The notes: generated by a model not told the origin, from the letters alone. Positions 35,231 to 44,769 are shown, counted from the first letter of the stretch. The stretch: DNA of 64,000 nucleotides from [Bacillus] selenitireducens MLS10 (GCF_000093085.1 NC_014219.1:186001-250000), one strand, 5' to 3'. Numbers and translations are program-made.

Positions 35231-36019
35231 ATGTGCGACGTCCTACAAATTGCAAGAAGCTCATTCTATTACGAATCCAAACGGCAAAATGAATCAGAGC
35301 AAGAAGAACTGACAGAATTGATCGTAAGCATTTTCATGAAGAGTCGTAAGATCTATGGTCAACGGAAGATCAAAGCTGAATTGAAAAGAGCTGGATGGAC
35401 GGTGTCGAGACGCCGTATCAAGCGGATCATGGCTGAACAGGGTTTGGTATCAAAGTATACCGTAGCTCAATTTAAACCTTCAAAATCTAGCTGCAATGAA
35501 TCCGAAACAGGCAACACACTGGACCGGAAGTTTGATCAGGACGACGAATTAAGCGTTGTTGTCAGCGATTTAACGTATGTCCGCGTGAACAAAGCATGGC
35601 ATTATATTTGTGTATTAGTCGATTTATATAATCGTGAGATTATTGGGTTCAGCGCCGGGCCTCATAAAACCGCTGAATTAGTTCAAACTGCCTTTGCATC
35701 CGTCCCCTACAATCTAAATCGGATCGAGATCTTTCATACAGACAGAGGCACTGAGTTTAAAAATCACCTGATCGACCAGGCACTCGATACCTTCGGTATT
35801 ACCAGATCATTGAGTGACAAAGGAACGCCCTATGACAATGCCGTAGCTGAAGCCACATTCAAGACCATCAAGATCGAATTCGTTCGTGGTGCGGTTTTTT
35901 CTAGCCAACAAGAACTTGATCTTGAACTTTTTGATTATGTGAACTGGTTCAACAATATTCGAATTCACGGATCATTGGATTATTTATCACCAGCTGAATA
36001 CAAGTCAACGGGACCTTAA
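35231..36019 (+). CDS. IS3-family transposase OrfB
   Basis: A 262-residue DDE integrase-type transposase. Catalytic residues are in VVSDLTYVRV (Asp), FHTDRGTEF (Asp) and VAEATFKTIK (Glu). The frame upstream of the ATG reads KVNVIKANRYKYSVSA, which matches the normal OrfB N-terminus, so the working enzyme is probably an OrfAB fusion made by -1 frameshifting. No disruption seen. Confidence 0.92.
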   Translation: MCDVLQIARSSFYYESKRQNESEQEELTELIVSIFMKSRKIYGQRKIKAELKRAGWTVSRRRIKRIMAEQGLVSKYTVAQFKPSKSSCNESETGNTLDRKFDQDDELSVVVSDLTYVRVNKAWHYICVLVDLYNREIIGFSAGPHKTAELVQTAFASVPYNLNRIEIFHTDRGTEFKNHLIDQALDTFGITRSLSDKGTPYDNAVAEATFKTIKIEFVRGAVFSSQQELDLELFDYVNWFNNIRIHGSLDYLSPAEYKSTGP

Positions 36020-36045
36020 TTTTTTTGTCCGATTTAGTGTTGACA

Positions 36046-36408
36046 TACCAGAGAGAGAACCGGAGGTTCTGCAAAGAAAACGGCACACGGCTGAGTGGTC
36101 CCAGACTCGGAAGATTTCCTAAACATCAATCTGCGGAAGACAAACAAGTGGCCTACCAAGATGCCTGTGAACGAAATGCGTTTGAAGCCAAGTTCGGAGA
36201 GGGTAAACGTTCTTATGGTTTAGGTCTTATTCGAGCTCTCCTAAATGAAACAAGCGAAACGGTCATCGTATTGCAAATCCTGAACTTGAATCTTTCGAAG
36301 GTGCTTCGGGACCTTCCTTCTTTTTTCATTTTTATTTTGGTGGCCAGAATCCGAGATTATTTTACCGATTTACAATCGACAAATATCGATGAATGGGTTA
36401 TTCAGTAA
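36046..36408 (+). pseudogene. C-terminal fragment of an IS1182-type transposase
   Basis: Reads YQRENRRFCKENGTRLSGPRLG, then ERNAFEAKFGEGKRSYGL, a C-terminal DDE-transposase block with the conserved N-x-E-x-KFGEGKR region of the IS1182 group. The 5' part is missing and the fragment begins at the edge of the IS3 element. A 16-bp perfect palindrome ATTAAGTATACTTAAT lies just beyond it at 36434-36449. Confidence 0.75.
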
Positions 36409-36563
36409 CCCCTTTAACAGCAACTCTAGTGAGATTAAGTATACTTAATATGGTTTGATATCACCCTACTTCGTGACAGGTCAAAGTTTCAAGGTAGGTA
36501 TGATACATTAATGTCTATATACAGATAACGAAAATTAAGCGAACTTTTATGCAACCCTTCATT

Positions 36564-36606
36564 AACCCGATCGCCAGATACAAATGGCGGTCGGGTTTAT
36601 TTTTTA
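36564..36606 (+). terminator. Strong terminator
   Basis: Stem AACCCGATCGCCA / TGGCGGTCGGGTT, loop of 8, then TATTTTTT. Confidence 0.8.
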
Positions 36607-36616
36607 GGATGAACTT

Positions 36617-36640
36617 TTGTTCGGTGACAGTGGCTGTCAC
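36617..36640 (+). repeat. GACAG hairpin element, copy 2
   Basis: TTCGGTGACAGTGGCTGTCACT, GACAG-N3-CTGTC core, about 75 bases before the lipoprotein gene. Confidence 0.5.
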
Positions 36641-36711
36641 TGGTGAAGGTAGAATGGTGATGAATGGACGACTGCTAAAGGATTCTGATTTTACGATGGG
36701 AGTGGTGAGGG

Positions 36712-38013
36712 ATGAAGCGAATGGTGGCAGTGATTGCTGGAATGATCCTGGTGGCTGGATGCAATCAGCTTGATCAGCGTGTCGAACAGGTGAAGGATGC
36801 GGTTGAATCCGGAGAATATGGGGATGCGGCTTATCTTGCAGGTGCGTTTTTGCAGGATGAGGAACTGACGGAGGAAGATCTTGAGCAATTTGAAGCAGCG
36901 ATTCAGGCATATTTGGGCGAGAGGCTCAGTGATCTCCACGATCAGTATAAGGCGGAGGAGATTGATGAAGCGGAGGTTAATGAACGTGTGGATCCTGTAT
37001 TATCGGTACTCGATGATCCGGGAGAGGAGGCGGAATCTTACGCAAGTGAGATCAATGTAATGAAAGAGGCAAGACATCACCTTCACAAGGGTGAAACGTT
37101 GATGGAGAAGAACTGGTTGCAGGCTGCTCTGGAAGAGTTTCAGAAAATCGATGACAAGGCAGAAGATGAATTTGCACAGGCACAGGTGCTGTACGAGGAG
37201 ATTCAACCAAATCTCTGGGATGAGGTCAAGGGAGATGTTGCAACTGATGTGGATAACGGCATGATGCAAGCTGCGCTCCGTAGATTGGATGAAGTGAGTG
37301 AATGGTTTGAAGATCATGCGGAATGGGATGAGCTTCATGATCAGATTTATGAGACCGAAGTGATTAAGGGCCTGTCAAAAGTAGAGGATCTGTTGGCTGA
37401 TGAAAGCTATAGGGACGCTCTCGAAAAACTCGAGGAGCTTTCTGCGTATGGCATGATGGAGAATGAGCTTGATGAAATGATCAATGAGACGGAAGCGGTA
37501 ATTCAAGCGCAGGACGAAGAAACGAAGGCACGTCTTCAGTCAGCGATTACGGAATATTATGATGACGTGACGGGGGATACGATTTATGTGCCTGAAGGTC
37601 ATTCGACGCAGTACGTTGATATTGTCAAAAATCAGACGAGCTTCTATCCACGGATCGTTGAATCGGGAAGCATAGCCTATTTCACAATTGTCGCCGGCTT
37701 CGGCCAGGATGACTGGGTGTTCTTCGATACGCTGATCTTTAATGCGGACGGCAGGCGTTTCAGGTGGGATCTCCCTTACTTCGATCGTGGTTCAGATGTC
37801 GGAGGGGGCGTGTTCGAGTGGTATATTCTGAGTGAGCTGACTGTGCCTTCGATCATGGACGATCTTGAAGTCATCCGTTCAAGTGAAGAAGTGCAGGTCC
37901 GCTTTCAGGGCAATGGTTTTCGTGATTATACACTGACAAAAGAGGACCAACAGAAGATCGAGGATATGCTCGACTTTTACTACTTGAATGAATTTGAGGG
38001 ATTGTCGTTTTGA
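36712..38013 (+). CDS. Acidic helical lipoprotein of unknown function
   Basis: A 433-residue lipoprotein with lipobox VAGC (Cys17). The following 250 residues form a run of acidic helices with repeated patterns such as EEFQKIDDKAEDEFAQA and LDEVSEWFEDHAEWDELHDQ, suggesting a TPR-like solenoid. The last 140 residues look beta-rich (DTIYVPEG, VQVRFQGNGFRDYTL) and may be a separate domain. No catalytic motif was seen. GGGAGTGGTGAGG precedes the ATG. Surface scaffold or sensor is possible but unproven. Confidence 0.7.
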   Translation: MKRMVAVIAGMILVAGCNQLDQRVEQVKDAVESGEYGDAAYLAGAFLQDEELTEEDLEQFEAAIQAYLGERLSDLHDQYKAEEIDEAEVNERVDPVLSVLDDPGEEAESYASEINVMKEARHHLHKGETLMEKNWLQAALEEFQKIDDKAEDEFAQAQVLYEEIQPNLWDEVKGDVATDVDNGMMQAALRRLDEVSEWFEDHAEWDELHDQIYETEVIKGLSKVEDLLADESYRDALEKLEELSAYGMMENELDEMINETEAVIQAQDEETKARLQSAITEYYDDVTGDTIYVPEGHSTQYVDIVKNQTSFYPRIVESGSIAYFTIVAGFGQDDWVFFDTLIFNADGRRFRWDLPYFDRGSDVGGGVFEWYILSELTVPSIMDDLEVIRSSEEVQVRFQGNGFRDYTLTKEDQQKIEDMLDFYYLNEFEGLSF

Positions 38014-38082
38014 TTGAATAAACCATGGATAAATTGTGAATTATCAGAAATTTAAGCGTTTTATTTTGTGGGAGGGAAGGAA

Positions 38083-38133
38083 ATGAGTTGGAATATTTGG
38101 TATTATATAAATATGGAAAAATGTTGTGGTTGA
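38083..38133 (+). CDS. Possible 16-codon ORF with a strong ribosome site
   Basis: GGGAGGGAAGGAA directly precedes ATG and a short frame ending MEKCCG. No similarity can be judged; it may be a relic. The surrounding 38014-38241 stretch is AT-rich and otherwise empty. Confidence 0.2.
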   Translation: MSWNIWYYINMEKCCG

Positions 38134-38241
38134 GTTCAATTTTCAGTATGTTATATGTTTGCAGATTGGTGATTAGGGTTTTAACATTTTTGTGCTAACC
38201 GGTGATTTAGAAAACTGATAACGGATCTTTGAACGGAGGAA

Positions 38242-38640
38242 ATGGTTTTGGGTGCAAGAATCGAACTGGGTTGTAATCGATGTGGGAATAGAACAATGAT
38301 CCGATCAGGTGTTGGGATGAGGGATTCGATGTTTGAAAGGTGTCTGGAAAGTTGTGCTCCTTCCACCAGAAAGAAAATTTAACAACTGGTAAAAGTCAAA
38401 GTACATGACTACGATTTTGAAAACTGGATCTATGCCTGTGAAGCTTGCGACGAGATCATGTCAAAACCATATATGTATATCCGCTACGATGACGACCAGA
38501 CGTATGAGACGTCGTTTCGTTTCAGCAGATGTAGAAGCCGCCGCCTGGTGCCTGTGGAAGAAGATGCATTACTCGATCTTCCTTGTCCGAATTGCAAAGA
38601 AAAGGAACTCGAAGAAACGGGAATCATGATGTGGGACTGA
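38242..38640 (+). pseudogene. Zinc-ribbon protein with a premature stop
   Basis: A paralogue of the intact gene at 57091-57483. The frame reads LGCNRCGNRTMIRSGVGM...SCAPSTRKKI, stops at TAA, and continues in the same frame with QLVKVKVHDYDFE and SKPYMYIRYDDDQTYETSFR to CPNCKEKEL...MMWD. Cys pairs (CxxC, CxxC, CxxC) match the paralogue, which has an arginine-containing IRKI where this copy has the stop. Inactive unless the stop is read through. Confidence 0.75.
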
Positions 38641-38745
38641 TGATCTCCGGAGGGAGGTCCGGGAAGAATAATAAGGATTGTGAGGCATTTATATGTCAAG
38701 AATACGTATGGTTAAACAAAACAGGTCGTTTATATGAGGAATCGA

Positions 38746-41007
38746 ATGAATCATTCAAGAGAGATTTACCAAGAAGTGATTCGGAAAGTCGAAAAAGTGA
38801 TTTCAACTCTGGAAAGCGAAGGTACTGATTCCGAGATAATAGAATATCAAAATCAGGCTAGAAATAAGTTATCTGCACTGTATCAAACACTCGTGGATAA
38901 TCTCCAGTCCTTGGAAAAGAATTCGGAGTGGAATGTGTTTACCATTGCCTTTTATGGAGAAACGAATGCAGGGAAATCAACGTTAATTGAGACTCTTCGT
39001 ATTCTCCTAAAAGAGAAAACAAAATTGCAAGAGCGAATGACATTCGACAAGGCATTGCATGATTATAAACAAGTGCAATTTAAAATAAATGACCTAAACA
39101 CTATAATCAAATCATTAGAAAACTCTTATGAAAATGAATTGATGATTAAGCAAGATATCCTGAATGGTTTACTATTAAGAAAAACGGATTTGGAAAGCAG
39201 CTTAGAGATATTGGAAAGCAGATTGAATGAATTACATTATGATATCTTGCATAAGATTGTGTTTCGATCATTTGATTTCATACGGAGTATGTTCAATAAA
39301 TTAGACGAACAAACTGAAATAGATAACATCGTTCTTGAAATAAACGACGTCGGTGAAAAAATGAAAAGTCTTGAAGAAGAGATTATCAAAAGGCAAGATG
39401 ACTTGGATGAAACAGATGAAAAATATGACTCTGACAAAAAAAGCAGAATGAAAGAGGCCGCTCTTCTACAAAACACGATAGCTGAGTTAGAACAGATATT
39501 AACGAATAACAGTGATGCTAAAATTGTTGGTGATGGGCGTTCTGACTTCACACGAAATGTAACTGAATACAGGTTTGCGTTTAACAATCAGACATTCGTT
39601 ATCTCAGATCTGCCAGGCATAGAGGGAAATGAGAAAAGTGTTCAAGCTGAAATTGATGGAGCTATTGAGAAAGCACATGCTGTATTTTATATCAGTGGCA
39701 AGGCTAATCCTCCACAAAAAGGAAACGATGAGAGGACGGGAACAATAGCGAAAATAAAGAACCATCTAGAAAAGCACTCAGAAGTATACTTTATTTACAA
39801 CAAAAGAGTAAACAATCCTCGGCAGCTATCTAAGACCTTAATTACGGATAGCGAATCTGAAAGCTTAAACGTCGTAGACCGGGTGATGGCAGAGACACTG
39901 GGAAAACAATATAACCACCATCTGTCACTAAGCGGCTACCCTGCTTTAGTTTCAATCGGGAACTATTGGGGCGGAAGATTGGAGAAATCCAAGTACAAGT
40001 TTCTTGATACATTTGATTCTCCAAAAGTTATAATGACCTACAGTGGAGTTAAAACCTTTTCTGATTGGATGACAACAAACCTGGTTGAAAATATAAATTT
40101 TAAAATAGAGAAGGCAAATGTTAATAAAGTATCATTCTCATTGAATGATACAATAAATAACCTCGGGGAACTATCAGATAGCTTTAATCGTTTAGAACAC
40201 AAATTGAAAAGTACTTTGAAAGGATCATCCGATCAACTAGAAGAAGTGGAGGAGTTATTTTACCGGAATGTAATCAATTCCATGAACGGTGCAATAAATA
40301 AATTTAAACAGTCATTAAGAAAGAAAATGTATTCAGATATCGATCAAGATATAAACAATGACCAATTTTCAAATCGTTTAAAACAAAGAACGGAAGAGGA
40401 AGTAGAGCGATTAATAAAAGACTTTGAGAAACGGATTCATAAAAATGTAGAAGATTTTGAGGGTCACATGTCTGCGGTCATTGAAAAAAACCAGCAATAT
40501 GTCGAAGAGTTACTGGAATCTTACTCAAATTCGGTTGAGTTTACTTTCGAGTTTGACCCTGAAATAAAAATGAAAAAAAGTGTGAATCCAGCTGAAGTCG
40601 CAGCTTCTGCGGGAGGTTTAATATATGGGGTTATTTTCAATGTGATGAATTTGACGAATCCTTTTGGATGGGCTTTGCTTGCAATCTCTGTTATTACGCT
40701 GATAGTTTTTGCAAGTAAAACTATTTATAAAGTATTGAATAGTGATTACCGAAAATCACAGCAAAAGAAAAGCACAGATGAGAATATTCAAGAGATTGCT
40801 AATAAACTGCGGGCTTCTTTGGAGGAAGAAGTGGATAAAACAGTAACTCCAGTAAATAACGCAGTAAACCGTATCGTAAAAGATATTGAAACATCCGTAA
40901 GTCAAGTGGAAGTGATGAGACAGGTTTTTGAAGACGTTGAAAGTGAACTGAGAGTAATGGCCAGAGATATAGAATACAGAGAGGAGTTAATCAATGGAAA
41001 CAATTGA
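38746..41007 (+). CDS. Large dynamin-like GTPase
   Basis: About 753 residues (ATG 38746, with GAGG six bases upstream; ATG 38734 is also possible; residue numbers below count from 38734). The GTPase has G1 GETNAGKST (75-83), G3 SDLPG (291-295) and a G4-like YNKR (355-358). Between G1 and G3 is an unusual coiled-coil insert of roughly 170 residues. A long helical stalk follows, with a hydrophobic hairpin near 622-665 (AAGGLIYGVIFNV-like and WALLAISVITLIVF) that fits a membrane paddle, then a further coiled coil. Bacterial dynamins remodel membranes using GTP. Overlaps the next gene by 14 bases. Confidence 0.78.
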   Translation: MNHSREIYQEVIRKVEKVISTLESEGTDSEIIEYQNQARNKLSALYQTLVDNLQSLEKNSEWNVFTIAFYGETNAGKSTLIETLRILLKEKTKLQERMTFDKALHDYKQVQFKINDLNTIIKSLENSYENELMIKQDILNGLLLRKTDLESSLEILESRLNELHYDILHKIVFRSFDFIRSMFNKLDEQTEIDNIVLEINDVGEKMKSLEEEIIKRQDDLDETDEKYDSDKKSRMKEAALLQNTIAELEQILTNNSDAKIVGDGRSDFTRNVTEYRFAFNNQTFVISDLPGIEGNEKSVQAEIDGAIEKAHAVFYISGKANPPQKGNDERTGTIAKIKNHLEKHSEVYFIYNKRVNNPRQLSKTLITDSESESLNVVDRVMAETLGKQYNHHLSLSGYPALVSIGNYWGGRLEKSKYKFLDTFDSPKVIMTYSGVKTFSDWMTTNLVENINFKIEKANVNKVSFSLNDTINNLGELSDSFNRLEHKLKSTLKGSSDQLEEVEELFYRNVINSMNGAINKFKQSLRKKMYSDIDQDINNDQFSNRLKQRTEEEVERLIKDFEKRIHKNVEDFEGHMSAVIEKNQQYVEELLESYSNSVEFTFEFDPEIKMKKSVNPAEVAASAGGLIYGVIFNVMNLTNPFGWALLAISVITLIVFASKTIYKVLNSDYRKSQQKKSTDENIQEIANKLRASLEEEVDKTVTPVNNAVNRIVKDIETSVSQVEVMRQVFEDVESELRVMARDIEYREELINGNN

Positions 41008-42664
41008 TTATTTCAAGCAACGACAATCCAAAACAATTGAAGTGCTGAAGAGACTTATGGGCTTTTTGGAGGATGGAGAGAGGTTTGGGATTACCCTTGA
41101 TCAAAGTGTTATCAATAAAATACAATCCGCGATCAATACAGTAGAAACTGATATATTGAAAGTTGCATTGATAGGGGGATTCTCGGAAGGGAAGACATCG
41201 ATTGCCGCAGCATGGTCTGAAAAATACGATACTTCTTCAATGATAATCAGTCAATCAGAGTCAACGGATAATGTGAATATATACAAATTAGATGATTTTG
41301 AACTGATCGACACACCTGGTTTATTTGGTTTCAAAGAGACTGAAGATCGACAGAGATTTAATGATCTTACAAAGAAATATGTAAGTGAAGCAAATTTAAT
41401 CATATATGTAATGAATCCAAACAATCCGATCAAGGAAAGCCATAAAGAAGATTTGACTTGGCTATTTAAAGACCTGAATCTTCTTCCTCGAACTGTTTTT
41501 GTGATCAGTCGATTTGATGAAGAAGCAGATTTGGAAGATGAAGATGATTTTAATGAAAGATTCTATACTAAACGTGAAAATATCCTATCGCGATTGAATG
41601 ATTTTGGAATCATTCAAAAGAACGAAGAGATATCAGTTGTGGCTGTTTCTGCTAATCCTTTTGGAGAGGGGATTGACCATTGGTTATCAAATCTTAATGA
41701 ATACAAAAAGATATCACGCATAAGTCAGTTACAAGAGGCGACAACAGAAAAGATAAAGTCGGTTGGTGGAGAACATTCATTTGTCGTTGAAACGCAGATG
41801 AGTATTCTTAGAGATGTCATCAAACGTGAAATGCCAACTGCCATGGAGAGGGTTGTCCAAGCGTCAAAAGAAGTTGAAAAGTTAAGAAATACATTTATAG
41901 ACATACAAAAAGAACTGAACAAGTCAGAAAAAAAGATCAGTGATGCCCGTATTGATCTGAGAACAAATATTTCATCACATTTTAAGGACTTGATTCTCCA
42001 AGTGAAAGGAACTGATTTAAATACGATTGATGATTTTTTTGAACGGAATATAGGGGATGAAGGAATCGTATTAGAGACGGATATTCAAAATGAATTTGAT
42101 CGTCAATTAGGGAAAATTACACATGAAATCTCGCAAGCAGAGAAGAGTTTAAAATCCAGCGTTGGTCATTACAATAATATTGTTGGAGACATGGCATTAG
42201 ATGGTATGAAACTGGGTGGGGAATTCCTGAAAAAAGGCGGATTTCAATTGAATAAAGAGGCTGTACTTGCTACAAGGGATTTGTTAGCCCCATCCATTAA
42301 ATTCAAACCTTGGGGAGCATTTAAGTTAGCTAAAAATTTGAATAAAGGTGCTGCAGTATTTGGTGCAGTTTTAGGCCTAGGATTAGAGGTTTGGGAAAGT
42401 TGGAGTAAAAGGAAGAAAGAACAAGAATTCCAAAAACTCATCGAAAAAACTGTTCAACACTTAAGTGATCAGCGTAAAGAATACCTTGCTTTTGTTAATA
42501 ATGACGAGTTTGAACATACATTTTTCCCACAGTACATCCAGTTGCTTAATGATATTGAACAAATAAAAACAGAAGTAAGTAATAGAGAAACGATCCAAAA
42601 AGAATTTGAAAAATGGCAACATCAAGGAGAAATCATAGAAGCTGAATATAAATTACTTCCATAA
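40994..42664 (+). CDS. LeoA-like dynamin GTPase
   Basis: A 556-residue GTPase with G1 GGFSEGKTS (61-69), G3 DTPG (106-109) and G4 SRFD (172-175), followed by a helical stalk and a hydrophobic segment near 452-465 (AAVFGAVLGLGLEV). The unusual G1 and overall layout resemble the LeoA/HP0731 group, described from enterotoxigenic E. coli as part of a three-dynamin operon linked to toxin and vesicle release. AGAGGAG precedes the ATG, which lies inside the preceding dynamin gene; the two are surely co-translated and may form a pair. Confidence 0.75.
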   Translation: METIDYFKQRQSKTIEVLKRLMGFLEDGERFGITLDQSVINKIQSAINTVETDILKVALIGGFSEGKTSIAAAWSEKYDTSSMIISQSESTDNVNIYKLDDFELIDTPGLFGFKETEDRQRFNDLTKKYVSEANLIIYVMNPNNPIKESHKEDLTWLFKDLNLLPRTVFVISRFDEEADLEDEDDFNERFYTKRENILSRLNDFGIIQKNEEISVVAVSANPFGEGIDHWLSNLNEYKKISRISQLQEATTEKIKSVGGEHSFVVETQMSILRDVIKREMPTAMERVVQASKEVEKLRNTFIDIQKELNKSEKKISDARIDLRTNISSHFKDLILQVKGTDLNTIDDFFERNIGDEGIVLETDIQNEFDRQLGKITHEISQAEKSLKSSVGHYNNIVGDMALDGMKLGGEFLKKGGFQLNKEAVLATRDLLAPSIKFKPWGAFKLAKNLNKGAAVFGAVLGLGLEVWESWSKRKKEQEFQKLIEKTVQHLSDQRKEYLAFVNNDEFEHTFFPQYIQLLNDIEQIKTEVSNRETIQKEFEKWQHQGEIIEAEYKLLP

Positions 42665-42669
42665 AGACT

Positions 42670-42780
42670 TTATGTGAGGTGAATTTTAACGAGTAGGTGC
42701 CAGCTCACATGTATGTATGGCATTTTTAAAGTTTGACTGTCATTTCGAAGCAAGTAATCGATGAACTGTTGACCATTCAT
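42670..42780 (-). CDS. Possible 36-codon antisense-side ORF
   Basis: Minus-strand frame starting MNGQQFIDYLLRNDSQ with AGGGAGTGA five bases before the ATG. Length and context suggest the broken start of some gene. The rest of 42665-42894 holds a dispersed repeat (42804-42872) and nothing else recognised. Confidence 0.25.
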   Translation of the reverse strand: MNGQQFIDYLLRNDSQTLKMPYIHVSWHLLVKIHLT

Positions 42781-42803
42781 GAAATCACTCCCTATGGAAA
42801 TCC

Positions 42804-42872
42804 AGGTGTCAGACCCCCGACTCAGCGGAGCATCACCGCACCAGGGGTCAGGTCCGGGACTTCCCCAAATTT
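42804..42872. repeat. GGTGYCWGACCCCCG repeat, copy 1
   Basis: AGGTGTCAGACCCCCG, AGCATCACCGCACC and GGGGTCAGGTCC form an imperfect palindrome. A second copy at 49503-49566 shares the same blocks, and a short piece (GTGCCTGTCCCTCGG) occurs at 50791-50805. Confidence 0.6.
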
Positions 42873-42894
42873 ATGATGATAAGGGGAGATTGGA

Positions 42895-44199
42895 ATGGGA
42901 AAGAAAAAAGATTTTGAAAACAGGCTGGAGAGAGTCATCAATCTTTATGATAATCTGGATGAAATAATCAATACACTTCCATTGGAAATGCCTGATGGGG
43001 CAAGAGACACTGTGAAGAAGATGATTTTCAGTAATGATGAAATTAATGAAGTGATCACAGGTCTGAAAGAAAGACGACCACCACGGATACTTCTAATTGG
43101 AAGAACAGGGGTTGGAAAGAGCAGTCTGATCAATGCGTTATTTGGGAAGTATCATGCAAAAACAAGTCCTATTGAAATAGGCACTCAAAAGTTAGAAAGG
43201 TACAACTATGAATCAAACGGAGAAGTAGTATTCGAAGTTATTGATACAAGGGGAATAGGCGAATCAAAAACGGATAACGCTACGTCAGCAGAAGAAGACC
43301 TGAAACATGCAGTGGAAGATTTTGATCCTGATGCGATTCTGTTTCTATCCGATGCGACACAGCGGGCAAGAATGGATGAGGATGTAAATTATATCAAAGA
43401 GATATATGATGACATCGGAATGGAAATACCGTTGGTTACTGTGTTGACTCATGTGGACAATGTTGAGCCCTCCAGAATAAAAGAGCCGGATCAATACAAC
43501 AGATCGAAGTTAAGAAATATTGAAAGTAAAAAAAGTGACATGGAAAAGTTACTGAGCGATATGAATGTCAAGAATTCCATTGTGATTCCTGTCTCTGCAT
43601 ATATTGAGTGGGATCGTGAAGACCCGCATTTATTGAGTCCCGAAGAACAAAAACAACTGATCATTGAATTTGATGGCAGATACAATATCGAGGAACTAAT
43701 TGATTTTTTGCAAAAAAATATGGATTTCCGGGCGGCAATTCATTTATTAATGAATACAAGGCTTGAGCTGGCCGTCAGAAAAATATCAAATTCAATGATT
43801 AAAGGATTCGGATTGGCTAGTGCCACAGTTGCACTAACTCCAATACCATTCAGTGATATAGCTATTTTGGTGCCTATGCAATTGATCTTAGTGATCATGA
43901 TTGGTTACCTGAGCGGTTCTAATGTAGATAAGGAATCTGCAAAGGAATTTCTTGTTAGCTTGGGAAGGGTGGGGGCTGCCGGTTTTGGCTTAAGAGTACT
44001 TGCTCAACAGGGCAGTAAAGCACTAAATCTTGTTGCACCTGGAGCGGGAAGTGCAGTAAGCAGTTCAGTTGCATTTGCAGGTACATTTGCAATAGGGAAA
44101 GCAGCTCAAGCTTATTTTATTGAACAGGTGAATGAAGAGGATCTGCCTGAGATTATGAAAAAGGCTCATGAAGAAGGGGAAGCGTTACAATCTCAATAA
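42895..44199 (+). CDS. Era-like GTPase with hydrophobic C-terminal region (DUF697-like)
   Basis: A 434-residue GTPase: G1 GRTGVGKSS (69-77), G3 DTRG (117-120), G4 THVD (185-188) and G5 VSAY near 236. After the G domain comes a hydrophobic, Gly/Ala-rich part (GFGLASATVALTPIPFSDIA and LVPMQLILVIMIGYLSG) typical of the DUF697/YcjF-type membrane-associated GTPases. It follows the dynamin pair after a 230-base repeat-containing gap and could be a third GTPase of the same system. GGGGAGA precedes the ATG. Confidence 0.8.
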   Translation: MGKKKDFENRLERVINLYDNLDEIINTLPLEMPDGARDTVKKMIFSNDEINEVITGLKERRPPRILLIGRTGVGKSSLINALFGKYHAKTSPIEIGTQKLERYNYESNGEVVFEVIDTRGIGESKTDNATSAEEDLKHAVEDFDPDAILFLSDATQRARMDEDVNYIKEIYDDIGMEIPLVTVLTHVDNVEPSRIKEPDQYNRSKLRNIESKKSDMEKLLSDMNVKNSIVIPVSAYIEWDREDPHLLSPEEQKQLIIEFDGRYNIEELIDFLQKNMDFRAAIHLLMNTRLELAVRKISNSMIKGFGLASATVALTPIPFSDIAILVPMQLILVIMIGYLSGSNVDKESAKEFLVSLGRVGAAGFGLRVLAQQGSKALNLVAPGAGSAVSSSVAFAGTFAIGKAAQAYFIEQVNEEDLPEIMKKAHEEGEALQSQ

Positions 44200-44221
44200 T
44201 TAATTATGAGGTGAAATATAA

Positions 44222-44680
44222 ATGAAAGACTTTTTCAATTCGGCTAAGGGCAAGTGGGATCAAGTAAAAGCATCTACTTACAGATTAAAACTTGATGGAG
44301 ATAAACTTATGAGACTTGCGATAAATACAGTGCCAGCGGATAAAAATATCGTCATCGAGAGTATTGACGTAGTTTCCGGTACGATTGTGGTAACAGGTAA
44401 AACGATGAAGTATAAAATAAATCATAATTTTTCATTAACGGTCGTACCCGATGGTTTCAACGACCGGGAGATTTCATTCAAATTGATTACCATGAAGCCT
44501 TTCAACAATGAATGGTTAAAAAGTCAAGTGTTCACAGACGTATCTCCTTATGTTCACTATGATAACAGCCGTTTCACATTGGAACTGAATAAAATTGCTA
44601 ATGTGGAGAAGTCCCCGTTTGGAAAAATAAAAGAATCAACCATCGCAGAAGATAAATATGTGATTGGATTTGGTGTTTGA
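44222..44680 (+). CDS. Small orphan protein ending the GTPase cluster
   Basis: A 152-residue soluble protein, not recognised. It has mixed helix and strand and no catalytic motif that I can see. The start is 23 bases after the GTPase gene with GAGGTG upstream, so the two are co-transcribed. Its co-occurrence with the GTPases makes an accessory or effector role possible. Confidence 0.55.
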   Translation: MKDFFNSAKGKWDQVKASTYRLKLDGDKLMRLAINTVPADKNIVIESIDVVSGTIVVTGKTMKYKINHNFSLTVVPDGFNDREISFKLITMKPFNNEWLKSQVFTDVSPYVHYDNSRFTLELNKIANVEKSPFGKIKESTIAEDKYVIGFGV

Positions 44681-44769
44681 GAGTATTTCAAAATCAATCA
44701 ATGATCTAGTTAGGTGTAAATTCTGATTAGAAATCACAGTTTTAAGTGTGTTGAATGCACATATTGAAT

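Larger units (their letters stand above)
34830..36045 (+). mobile_element. IS3-family insertion sequence
   Basis: Two overlapping transposase frames are bounded by imperfect inverted ends: GTTACACTTAGTTGGACA on the left and the complement of GTCAACACTAAATCGGACA on the right. Both ends continue into TTAAGGTCCCGT...ACTTG. The copy looks complete. No clear target duplication was identified. Its right edge cuts an IS1182-type transposase fragment. Confidence 0.85.
36409..36711. other. Gap between IS remnant and lipoprotein gene
   Basis: Holds a 16-bp palindrome (36434-36449), the motif AAGCGAACTTTTATGCAAC (also seen, slightly altered, just left of the IS3 copy at 34807-34821), a terminator at 36564-36606 and a GACAG hairpin element at 36617-36640. 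No gene was recognised. Confidence 0.5.

Noticed and set aside
36549-36773. A 74-codon plus-strand open frame ahead of the lipoprotein
   Set aside because: It spans a terminator and the GACAG element and overlaps the lipoprotein start in another frame.
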